Origin: Oscillospiraceae bacterium | Lineage (GTDB): Bacteria; Bacillota_A; Clostridia; Oscillospirales; Oscillospiraceae | Assembly: GCA_017398105.1 (NCBI GenBank) | Contig: JAFQHF010000029.1 | Span: forward strand, 1 to 14,150 | DNA: 14,150 nt | Direction: 5' to 3' | Part shown: piece after piece, positions 1-5,461 of the stretch | Layout of the letters: each line of letters begins with the position of its first letter | Position numbering within the stretch: position 1 is the stretch's first letter | Notes under the pieces: generated by a model | Database searches by the model: none | Seen by the model: the letters and a program-made list of their open reading frames with translations, nothing else | What the model was told of the DNA's origin: nothing | Program-made: the position numbers and the translations under genes

Positions 1-201
1 GCCATCGCTGAGGCCCGCAAGCTGAACATCCCCATCGTCGCTATCGTTGACACCAACTGCGATCCCGATGAGATCGATTACGTCATCCCCGGCAACGACG
101 ACGCTATCCGCGCCATCCGTCTGATCGCTTCCACCATGGCCAACGCTGCCATCGAAGGCCGTCAGGGCGAGGACGCAGAGAACGAAGCTGCTGCTGAGTA
201 A
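1..201 (+). CDS. rpsB: 30S ribosomal protein S2, C-terminal part (partial at window edge)
   Basis: The reading frame is open from base 1 and stops with TAA at 199-201, giving the last 66 residues of a protein whose start lies outside the window. The segment [21 protein letters not shown] is the strongly conserved C-terminal region of bacterial S2, and it is followed by the usual IRLI helix. The tail after that ([15 protein letters not shown]) is acidic and alanine-rich, as is common for S2 in Clostridia. S2 is a protein of the small ribosomal subunit, bound near the head-body junction. The identification is supported by the next gene, tsf, because rpsB-tsf is one of the most conserved bacterial gene pairs. 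Nothing can be said about its promoter from this window. Confidence 0.96.
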   Translation, partial: AIAEARKLNIPIVAIVDTNCDPDEIDYVIPGNDDAIRAIRLIASTMANAAIEGRQGEDAENEAAAE

Positions 202-217
202 TTTCTAACAGTATATT

Positions 218-252
218 GTCACAGGGGAACCGGCAAGCCGGTTCCCGGTGAC
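218..252 (+). promoter_or_regulatory. Hairpin in the rpsB-tsf intergenic space
   Basis: A perfect inverted repeat (GGGAACCGGC at 225-234, GCCGGTTCCC at 237-246) is extended by an outer GTCAC/GTGAC helix (218-222 with 248-252). No T-run follows, so it does not look like a full intrinsic terminator. It lies 21 nt upstream of the tsf ribosome binding site. It could be a partial attenuator, an RNA processing site, or an mRNA 3'-end stabiliser that adjusts S2 and EF-Ts output. The hairpin is seen directly; the role is inferred. Confidence 0.6.
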
Positions 253-287
253 ATACCAACGATAAACATTACAGGAGGATATGTAAA

Positions 288-1217
288 ATGGCTTTTACCG
301 CACAGGACGTTAAGAAGCTCCGTGAAATGACCAACGTCGGCATGATGGACTGCAAGAAGGCTCTCCAGGCTACCGATGGCGATATGGACAAGGCAGTCGA
401 CTGGCTGCGTGAGAAGGGCCTGGCCAAGGCTGCCAAGAAGGCTGACCGCATCGCTGCTGAAGGTGTTGCATACGCAACCGTCATCGACGGCGTGGGCGTT
501 GTCATCGAGGTCAACTCCGAGACCGACTTCGCTGCCAAGACCGATGCTTTCATGGACCTGGTCAAGAACCTGGCTACCGTTGTCGCTACCGAGAATCCCG
601 CTGATGTGGACGCTCTGAAGGCTTCCAAGTACCCCAACTCCAACCTGACCGTCACCGAGATCATGCAGGAGAAGGTCATGTCCATCGGCGAGAATATGCA
701 GATCCGCCGTTTCTCCCGCTTCGCCGAGAACACCAGCGTTGCTTACGTCCACGCAGGCGGCTCCCACGGCGTTCTGGTCAACCTGGCTGTCGAGGGCGGC
801 ATTGACGCCACCGAAGTCGGCAAGAACGTTGCTATGCAGATCGCTGCTATGAAGGCTAAGTACTGGGACAAGTCTCAGGTTCCTCAGGCTGAGATCGACA
901 AGGAGCTGGCTGTTCAGGTCGCTCTGATGGACAACGATCCCAAGATGGCTTCCAAGCCCGCTCAGGTCAAGGAAAAGATCGCTCAGGGCAAGATGGCTGC
1001 CTTCTACAAGGAAATCTGCCTGCTGCAGCAGGAGTTCGTCCGCGCCGACCTGTTCAAGGGCGATGTGGCCGGCTACATTGCTGACGCTGCCAAGAAGCTG
1101 GGCGGCAAGATCACCTTCGTCGATGCTATCCACTACACCAAGGGTGAGGGTATTGAGAAGAAGGTCGACGACTTCGCTGCTGAGGTCGCTGCACAGATCG
1201 CTGGCGCTCACAAGTAA
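288..1217 (+). CDS. tsf: Translation elongation factor Ts
   Basis: This 309-residue cytoplasmic protein is the guanine-nucleotide exchange factor that recycles EF-Tu-GDP to EF-Tu-GTP. The N-terminal UBA-like domain (about residues 1-55) carries the family signature LREMTNVGMMDCKKAL, and the core contains NSETDFAAKTDAF with the TDF motif at 79-81, which contacts EF-Tu. A second subdomain and a C-terminal helix rich in A/K follow (VDDFAAEVAAQIAGAHK). The length is normal for Firmicutes. The start is set by AGGAGG at 273-278, nine bases before the ATG. The gene follows rpsB by 86 bp with a hairpin in between and ends at a strong intrinsic terminator, so it is the last gene of the rpsB-tsf unit. 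No anomalies were seen. Confidence 0.98.
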   Translation: MAFTAQDVKKLREMTNVGMMDCKKALQATDGDMDKAVDWLREKGLAKAAKKADRIAAEGVAYATVIDGVGVVIEVNSETDFAAKTDAFMDLVKNLATVVATENPADVDALKASKYPNSNLTVTEIMQEKVMSIGENMQIRRFSRFAENTSVAYVHAGGSHGVLVNLAVEGGIDATEVGKNVAMQIAAMKAKYWDKSQVPQAEIDKELAVQVALMDNDPKMASKPAQVKEKIAQGKMAAFYKEICLLQQEFVRADLFKGDVAGYIADAAKKLGGKITFVDAIHYTKGEGIEKKVDDFAAEVAAQIAGAHK

Positions 1218-1235
1218 TTTTAACAGCATTTCCGC

Positions 1236-1269
1236 AAACCGCTCCGGTGAAAACCGGGGCGGTTTTTTT
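1236..1269 (+). terminator. Intrinsic terminator of the rpsB-tsf operon
   Basis: A 13-bp stem (1236-1248 with 1253-1265, one T-G pair) is closed by a GAAA tetraloop at 1249-1252 and overlaps a T7 run at 1263-1269. It begins 18 bases after the tsf stop codon. This is a textbook Rho-independent terminator. Confidence 0.95.
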
Positions 1270-1308
1270 CGGGGATGTTCCTTTGACACGCAAATGATAT
1301 ATGCCATT

Positions 1309-1442
1309 GTAGGGGCGGATTTCCAATCCGCCCTGATCTTCCGATAAACTCCCGGAAACTCATCTGCAGAACGGAAGATTTTGCACATAGCATACAGCAT
1401 AATTGTCGCCATGCTGAGGGCGGATTGAAAATCCGCCCCTAC
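1309..1442. repeat. REPIN-like inverted pair of GTAG-headed palindromes (element A)
   Basis: Left unit at 1309-1333: GTAG, then GGGCGGATT, loop TCC, AATCCGCCC. Right unit at 1418-1442 in the opposite orientation: GGGCGGATT, loop GAA, AATCCGCCC, then CTAC. Both 9-bp stems are perfect and the GTAG heads point outward. The 84-bp interior has its own weaker inverted repeat (ATCTTCCG at 1336-1343, CGGAAGAT at 1372-1379). It fills the gap between the tsf terminator and the infC promoter. The layout matches REP doublets (REPINs); mobility is inferred. Confidence 0.85.
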
Positions 1443-1490
1443 GATGTTTTCCACTTTGTAAAATAAACAATCACTTACCGAAAATAACCC

Positions 1491-1519
1491 TTGACAAATT
1501 CCCTGCCCTGTGGTAAAAT
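1491..1519 (+). promoter_or_regulatory. Promoter of the infC-rpmI-rplT operon
   Basis: A perfect -35 box TTGACA (1491-1496) and a -10 box TAAAAT (1514-1519) are separated by 17 bases. The predicted transcript start is near 1526, giving a leader of about 140 nt before infC. Confidence 0.85.
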
Positions 1520-1525
1520 GCTCAG

Positions 1526-1655
1526 GTAATAAAGAAGGCTGAACATCCGCCTCACCGTAAGCTGTTGCAAAACGGTCAATATTCCACGGATTTCCCGCGG
1601 GGAGTCTGTGCGGATTGGTGCGGATGCTTGGCATCCGCTTTTTTGTTGTTAATTT
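1526..1655 (+). promoter_or_regulatory. infC operon leader with terminator/antiterminator (L20-leader type attenuator)
   Basis: An intrinsic terminator (GCGGATGC 1620-1627, TTG loop, GCATCCGC 1631-1638, T6 1639-1644) stands between the promoter and the infC ribosome binding site. The 5' part of the leader contains CATCCGC (1544-1550), identical to the terminator's 3' arm, so it can pair with GCGGATG (1620-1626). ACC (1554-1556) with GGT (1617-1619) extends this helix across a three-base bulge. The two folds exclude each other. In Bacillus, ribosomal protein L20 controls this operon through such a leader (Rfam L20_leader). Membership of that family is inferred from position and fold, not from a covariance search. 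Confidence 0.75.
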
Positions 1656-1668
1656 GGAGGTGCTTACC

Positions 1669-2187
1669 ATCGCAAAGTTAGATCATCAGCTCAATGAGGA
1701 GATCCGGGATAAGGAAATTCGACTGATCGGTGCCGACGGTGCCCAGCTGGGCATCATGTCTTCTGCACAGGCCAACGCCATGGCAGAGGAGCTGGGCATG
1801 GATCTGGTGAAGATTTCTCCCAATGCCGTCCCCCCCGTCTGCAAAATCATGGACTATTCGAAATTCTGCTACGACCAGAAGAAGCGGGAAAAGGATGCCA
1901 AGAAGAACCAGCGTGTGGTGGAAATCAAGGAAATCCGCATGAGCCCCAGCATCGACACCAACGACTTCAATACCAAGGTCAAGGCTGCCCAGAAATTCCT
2001 GGCAGACGGCAACCGTGTTAAGGTCAGTGTCCGCTTCCGCGGCCGTGAGATGGCTCACACCAACCTGGGTGAGAAGCTGCTCATCGATTTCGCCGCCGGC
2101 TGTGCTGAGATCGCCAACATGGAAAAGAATCCCAAGCTGGAAGGCCGTTTCATGGCGATGTTCCTGACCCCCAAGAATAGCAAGTAA
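1669..2187 (+). CDS. infC: Translation initiation factor IF-3 (apparent ATC start)
   Basis: IF-3 binds the 30S subunit, keeps it from joining 50S prematurely and checks the start codon and initiator tRNA. The N-domain begins with LNEEIRDKEIRLIGADGAQLG, followed by the lysine-rich linker (KKREKDAKKNQ) and the C-domain with IKEIRMSPSIDTNDF and RVKVSVRFRGREMAH. The protein would be 172 residues, normal for the family. The start is set at ATC 1669-1671, because GGAGGTG (1656-1662) lies at proper distance only from this codon and homologues begin here. A TTG start at 1615 would lie inside the attenuator hairpin and add 18 unrelated residues. Rare AUU/AUC starts are a known trait of infC and let IF-3 repress its own synthesis. 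It is the first gene of the infC-rpmI-rplT operon, behind an attenuator-type leader. Confidence 0.95.
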   Translation: MAKLDHQLNEEIRDKEIRLIGADGAQLGIMSSAQANAMAEELGMDLVKISPNAVPPVCKIMDYSKFCYDQKKREKDAKKNQRVVEIKEIRMSPSIDTNDFNTKVKAAQKFLADGNRVKVSVRFRGREMAHTNLGEKLLIDFAAGCAEIANMEKNPKLEGRFMAMFLTPKNSK

Positions 2188-2226
2188 GTATTTGAAATAC
2201 CAAAGATAACGGAAGGAGAACCACCT

Positions 2227-2424
2227 ATGCCCAAGCTGAAGACCCATAGCGGTGCAAAGAAGAGATTCAACCTGACCGCCAGCGGTAAGGTTAAGAGAGC
2301 TCACGCTTTCAAGAGCCACATCCTGACCAAGAAGACCACCAAGCGTACCCGCCATCTGCGCGCTACCGCTTATGCTGACCAGACCAACGTCAGCGCCATC
2401 AAGGAAATGATTCCTTACAAGTAA
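2227..2424 (+). CDS. rpmI: 50S ribosomal protein L35
   Basis: This 65-residue, very basic protein of the large ribosomal subunit starts [14 protein letters not shown], the standard L35 opening, and contains [18 protein letters not shown], the conserved middle of the family. The length is exactly typical. GGAAGGAG at 2211-2218 lies eight bases before the ATG. It sits 39 bp after infC and 23 bp before rplT, the universal order infC-rpmI-rplT, and is presumably controlled with them by the upstream leader. Confidence 0.98.
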   Translation: MPKLKTHSGAKKRFNLTASGKVKRAHAFKSHILTKKTTKRTRHLRATAYADQTNVSAIKEMIPYK

Positions 2425-2447
2425 GAGCAGAAGGAGGATACTGACAA

Positions 2448-2804
2448 ATGGCAAGAGTTAAAGGCGCAATGATGACGCGCAAGAGAAGAAATGCAACCCT
2501 GAAGCTGGCTAAGGGCTACTGGGGTTCCAAGTCCAAGCACTTCAAGATGGCCAAGCAGCAGGTCATGAAGTCCGGCAACTACGCTTTCAAGGGCCGCAAG
2601 CTGAAGAAGCGTGATTACCGCCGCCTGTGGATCACCCGTATCAGCGCTTCCGTCGCTCCCTACGGCATGAACTACTCCACCTTCATGAACGGCATCAAGA
2701 AGGCCGGCATCGAGCTGAACCGCAAGAGCCTGTCCGAGATGGCTATCAACGACACCGCCGCTTTCGCAGCTGTTGTCGAGAAGGCTAAGGCTGCTCTGAA
2801 CTAA
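2448..2804 (+). CDS. rplT: 50S ribosomal protein L20
   Basis: This 118-residue basic protein is needed for early assembly of the large subunit, where it binds 23S r[18 protein letters not shown] starts the long basic N-terminal extension, and [20 protein letters not shown] is the conserved globular part. AAGGAGG at 2431-2437 precedes the ATG by ten bases. It is the last gene of its operon and is followed directly by a strong terminator. In Firmicutes L20 is also the repressor acting on the operon leader, and the leader at 1526-1655 fits this. No anomalies were seen. Confidence 0.98.
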   Translation: MARVKGAMMTRKRRNATLKLAKGYWGSKSKHFKMAKQQVMKSGNYAFKGRKLKKRDYRRLWITRISASVAPYGMNYSTFMNGIKKAGIELNRKSLSEMAINDTAAFAAVVEKAKAALN

Positions 2805-2817
2805 GTTCACAATTCAT

Positions 2818-2847
2818 GACCCTGCCGGAATCGGCAGGGTCTTTTTT
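2818..2847 (+). terminator. Intrinsic terminator after rplT
   Basis: A perfect 10-bp stem (2818-2827 with 2832-2841) with GAAT loop is followed by T6 at 2842-2847. It begins 14 bases after the rplT stop and closes the infC operon. Confidence 0.95.
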
Positions 2848-2870
2848 GCAGTCAGGTTCTCCCTTTTTCT

Positions 2871-2974
2871 GTAGGGGCGGATTTCCAATCCGCCCTTGGA
2901 TACCGACAATTGTACGGAGAATTTTACTGCGCATGCTTCGGCAGGTTTAGGGCGGATTAAAAATCCGCCCCTAC
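2871..2974. repeat. REPIN-like inverted pair (element B)
   Basis: The left unit at 2871-2895 is identical over 25 bases to the left unit of the element at 1309. The right unit at 2950-2974 is inverted, with loop AAA, and ends in CTAC. The span is 104 bp. It separates the rplT terminator from the pseudouridine synthase, whose ribosome binding site starts about 37 bases further on. Confidence 0.85.
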
Positions 2975-3024
2975 AATATAATTGTCCTGCCAAGCCATCA
3001 TTTTCTGAATCAGGAGGTGACCAT

Positions 3025-3885
3025 ATGGAATTGAAATGCACTGCCCAGCGAGAAGGGCGGCTGTCTTCCTTCCTTCTGGGGGAGCTGAAGATGTCCTCTT
3101 CCCTGATGAATAAGTTAAAATGGGGCGACGGCATCCGGGTCAACGGAATTCCTCAGCGGACAAATTACGCCGTAAAGCCCGGGGATGTGGTCACCGTCCG
3201 GCTGGACGAGGAAACGCCGGAGTATCCTGCCCAGGAGGGGCCTCTGGACGTTATTTTTGAAGACGAGCACCTTCTGGCCGTGGACAAGCCCGCAGGAATG
3301 CTGATCCATCCCTCCCGCTCCAGAAACGAAGGAACGCTGGCAAATTATGTGGCCGGTTATTATGAAAAAACCGGCCAGAAAAGCGCCTTCCATCCCATGA
3401 CCCGGCTGGACCGGGACACCTTCGGCATTGTGCTGCTGGCAAAAAATGCCCATGTCCATACCCTTCTGCAGCAGACCAATGTACAAAAAACCTATCACGC
3501 GCTGACCTACGGCTGGCTTCCGGAGGAACGGGGCATCATCGATGCCCCCATCGCCCGGTGTCCCCTGCCCAGTCTGCTGCGCTGCATCAGCCCGGAGGGA
3601 AAGCCCTCCCGGACCAGCTGGCAGGTACTGGAGCGAACGGGTGAGCACTGCTGCAAGCTGGCTCTGGAGCCCGTCACCGGCCGCACACACCAGCTTCGGC
3701 TCCACTGCGCCCATGCGGGCTTCCCCATTCTGGGTGACCCCCAGTACGGCACGGAAGCCTCCCTGGCCTATTCCCTGGCACGCGCCCTTCCCTATCAGAT
3801 GCTCTGCGCAAAACGCCTGGAGCTGATCCATCCCATGACCGGGCAGTACCTGTGCCTGGAATCCCGGCTGGATGTTCCGGTGTGA
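3025..3885 (+). CDS. RluA-family RNA pseudouridine synthase
   Basis: The 286-residue product should isomerise specific uridines to pseudouridine in rRNA or tRNA in the cytoplasm. An S4-like RNA-binding domain comes first (about 12-60, with MNKLKWGDGIRVNG and KPGDVVTV). The catalytic domain follows, with VDKPAGMLIHPS (86-97), the active-site motif RLDRDTFG (127-134; catalytic Asp129) and GRTHQLRLHCAHAGFPILGD near the C-terminus. The active-site motif has F where most relatives have S (DTSG). The start is the ATG at 3025, preceded by AGGAGGTGA; the frame is open further upstream, but that stretch is repeat-derived and has no ribosome binding site. The sequence alone does not tell whether it acts like RluD, RluB or a Firmicutes paralogue such as YlyB/YjbO. 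No clear promoter was found in front of it. Confidence 0.93.
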   Translation: MELKCTAQREGRLSSFLLGELKMSSSLMNKLKWGDGIRVNGIPQRTNYAVKPGDVVTVRLDEETPEYPAQEGPLDVIFEDEHLLAVDKPAGMLIHPSRSRNEGTLANYVAGYYEKTGQKSAFHPMTRLDRDTFGIVLLAKNAHVHTLLQQTNVQKTYHALTYGWLPEERGIIDAPIARCPLPSLLRCISPEGKPSRTSWQVLERTGEHCCKLALEPVTGRTHQLRLHCAHAGFPILGDPQYGTEASLAYSLARALPYQMLCAKRLELIHPMTGQYLCLESRLDVPV

Positions 3886-3906
3886 GGAATGTTCACATTT
3901 CCTCTA

Positions 3907-3935
3907 TTTACTTTTCCCCGCCGTAATGGTATAAT
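3907..3935 (+). promoter_or_regulatory. Promoter of the SEDS gene
   Basis: A perfect -10 TATAAT (3930-3935) lies 17 bases from a weaker -35 TTTACT (3907-3912). Predicted transcription starts about 25 bases before the ATG, close to the AAGGAGG site at 3954-3960. Confidence 0.7.
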
Positions 3936-3967
3936 AACTTGAAAATCTGCGAAAAGGAGGCTGAAAA

Positions 3968-5131
3968 ATGCGCCGGTATCTTGAAGAATTGAAGGATTTT
4001 TCCAAAAAAGGCGACACCTTTCTGCTTGTCCTGTGTCTGATCGTGGCAGGCTTCGGCCTGGTTGCCATTGCCAGCTCCACCTCTGCCGAAAAATTTGACG
4101 GAAACTTCCGTTATCTGGCTCTGCAGTCCGTGGCTATCATCATGGGTGTAGCCGCCTATATCATGATCTCGTCCCTGGATCTGGACATGCTTTCGGAATA
4201 CCGGGGCGCACTGGTGGCCTTCAACTGCATTCTGCTGCTGATGCTGATCCCCTTCGGCACGGACAACGGCTCCGGTAACCGAAGCTGGCTGAATATCCCC
4301 GGCATCCCCTTTAACATCCAGCCCGCGGAGATCTGCAAGATCACCTACATTATTATTATGGCGTCGGTCATGTCCTCCCACCAGAACACCATTTCCCATC
4401 CCTTCTCCGTGATCCACATGGTTATGCACCTGGGCTTGCTGGTAGGTATGAATCTGGTGCTTTCCTCCGACATGGGCGTTTCCCTGATCTTCGTGTTTAT
4501 TTTCATCGGCATGACTTTCGCCGGCGGTGTCAGCATCTGGTGGTTCGCGCTGGCAATTGCCTGCATTACAGCGGCCTTCCCGATCCTTTGGCAGTTTCTG
4601 GGTGAATACCAGAGAAACCGAATCCTGATCCTGTTCGATGAGACCATCGACCCCCAGGGCATCAACGAACGCTATCACTCCAAGATCAATCTGCAGTCCC
4701 TTACCGGCGGCGGTATGACCGGCCAGGGCCTGTTCAACGGCAACCGTACCCAGGGCGGCAACCTGTACGCCCAGCATACGGACTACATCTTCTCCTCCAT
4801 GGGTGAAGAGCTGGGCTTTTTGGGCTGCGTTCTGATCATGGCCCTGGAATTTGCCATCATTGCCCGGTGCTTCTATGTGGGCATCCAGTGCCAGGACTAC
4901 ATGCGCCGGGTCGTCTGCTTCGGCGCAGGCTCCGCGCTGATGTTCCAGCTGATGATCAACGTGGGCATGTGCATCGGCGTTATGCCCGTTATCGGCCTGA
5001 CCCTGCCACTGATCAGCTATGGCGCATCCTCCGTGGTTACCATCTTCGCCATGCTGGGACTTGTGTCCGGCGCTCACGCCCGACCGTCGTCGCTCAGTCA
5101 CGAACGGTACGTACAGCCCTATCGGGGATAA
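3968..5131 (+). CDS. SEDS-family peptidoglycan polymerase (FtsW/RodA/SpoVE)
   Basis: This 387-residue polytopic membrane protein belongs to the SEDS glycosyltransferases, which polymerise lipid II into glycan strands together with a class B penicillin-binding protein. Conserved parts are visible: NRSWLNIPGIPFNIQPAEICK (104-124, with Trp107 at the place of the essential RodA Trp), a DMGVSLIF helix, HTDYIFSSMGEELGFLG (270-286, with the conserved Asp272 in the external loop) and GVMPVIGLTLPLISYGASS near the C-terminus. About ten membrane segments are expected. The length fits RodA better than the longer FtsW forms, but the SYGASS variant (usually SYGGSS) and the absence of a neighbouring PBP or mre gene leave the subtype open. 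It has its own promoter and terminator, so it is monocistronic. Confidence 0.93.
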   Translation: MRRYLEELKDFSKKGDTFLLVLCLIVAGFGLVAIASSTSAEKFDGNFRYLALQSVAIIMGVAAYIMISSLDLDMLSEYRGALVAFNCILLLMLIPFGTDNGSGNRSWLNIPGIPFNIQPAEICKITYIIIMASVMSSHQNTISHPFSVIHMVMHLGLLVGMNLVLSSDMGVSLIFVFIFIGMTFAGGVSIWWFALAIACITAAFPILWQFLGEYQRNRILILFDETIDPQGINERYHSKINLQSLTGGGMTGQGLFNGNRTQGGNLYAQHTDYIFSSMGEELGFLGCVLIMALEFAIIARCFYVGIQCQDYMRRVVCFGAGSALMFQLMINVGMCIGVMPVIGLTLPLISYGASSVVTIFAMLGLVSGAHARPSSLSHERYVQPYRG

Positions 5132-5141
5132 CAGAAAATCC

Positions 5142-5169
5142 ACCGGACTGCATTCGCAGTCCGGTTTTT
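5142..5169 (+). terminator. Intrinsic terminator after the SEDS gene
   Basis: CCGGACTGC (5143-5151), ATTC loop, GCAGTCCGG (5156-5164) and T5 (5165-5169), with an extra A-T pair at the base. It begins ten bases after the stop codon. Confidence 0.93.
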
Positions 5170-5175
5170 ATTCCC

Positions 5176-5348
5176 GTATGGGCGGATTTTCAATCCGCCC
5201 GAAATCTTATGGGGTCAGAGCAGCAGAACAGGCGCACAGGCCATCGACAGATGTCATCCTGAGCGAAGTGAAACTGAGCCGAAGGATCTTCGCACCGATT
5301 TCCCGTTGTGCGGGAAGGTGCACGGGAGGATTAAAAATCCTCCCCTAC
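5176..5348. repeat. REPIN-like inverted pair (element C), longest copy
   Basis: The left unit at 5176-5200 has the standard stem and TTC loop but a decayed head, GTAT instead of GTAG. The right unit at 5324-5348 has a stem changed on both arms, GGGAGGATT with AATCCTCCC, so pairing is kept, and ends in CTAC. The 123-bp interior carries an unrelated dispersed-type repeat at 5252-5290, which may explain why this copy is longer than the others. Confidence 0.75.
5252..5290. repeat. Dispersed-type repeat TGTCATCCTGAGCGAAG...GAAGGATC
   Basis: The segment starts TGTCATCCTGAGCGAAG and ends CCGAAGGATCTT, with ATCCT/AGGAT able to pair across it. Sequences of this form recur in intergenic DNA of many bacteria, as recalled from general experience. 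Only one copy is present in this window, so its repeat status cannot be shown here. Confidence 0.45.
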
Positions 5349-5375
5349 AGGAGCATTTCCTGTCTGCAACTGCCC

Positions 5376-5399
5376 GGCGGGGTCATGACCCCGCCCTAC
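5376..5399. repeat. Single palindromic unit, second stem class
   Basis: A perfect 20-bp palindrome (5376-5395, GGCGGGGTCATGACCCCGCC) is followed by CTAC at 5396-5399. It has the orientation of a right-hand unit but no left partner of the same class nearby. It is identical to the units at 9615-9634 and 11075-11094. Confidence 0.8.
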
Positions 5400-5419
5400 A
5401 TTATAATGTGTACGGATAC

Positions 5420-5455
5420 AAAAAGGACGAACCTCGTTTAAAAGGTTCGTCCTTT
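5420..5455 (-). terminator. Intrinsic terminator of the pot operon
   Basis: A perfect 13-bp inverted repeat (5422-5434 with 5443-5455) with an 8-nt loop is flanked by A5 at 5420-5424, which gives a U-run after the stem on the minus strand. It lies just after the potCD stop codon. The other side is T-rich (TTTGTTTT), so it may also stop readthrough from the plus strand. Confidence 0.88.
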
Positions 5456-5461
5456 GTTTTG

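Noticed and set aside
1615..1668. TTG start for infC 18 codons upstream
   Set aside because: It has no Shine-Dalgarno sequence, its codons run through the attenuator terminator hairpin, and the extra residues do not look like IF-3.
219..1670. Long open frame of 483 codons on the minus strand across tsf and the first repeat element
   Set aside because: It is the mirror of the tsf coding strand and its composition (leucine/valine/aspartate rich, repeat-derived pieces) follows from tsf codon use. tsf is certain.
2954..2982. Promoter for the pseudouridine synthase using TATAAT at 2977-2982
   Set aside because: No acceptable -35 box lies 15-19 bases upstream, and the hexamer belongs to the repeat flank.
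2896..3024. Upstream extension of the pseudouridine synthase by 43 codons
   Set aside because: It would encode repeat-element sequence, lacks a ribosome binding site, and a strong AGGAGGTGA stands before the ATG at 3025.
3884..3904. Possible terminator after the pseudouridine synthase (GAGGAA...TTCCTC)
   Set aside because: The stem is only six pairs plus a bulged extension and the following bases are not a proper T-run; it also overlaps the next promoter region.
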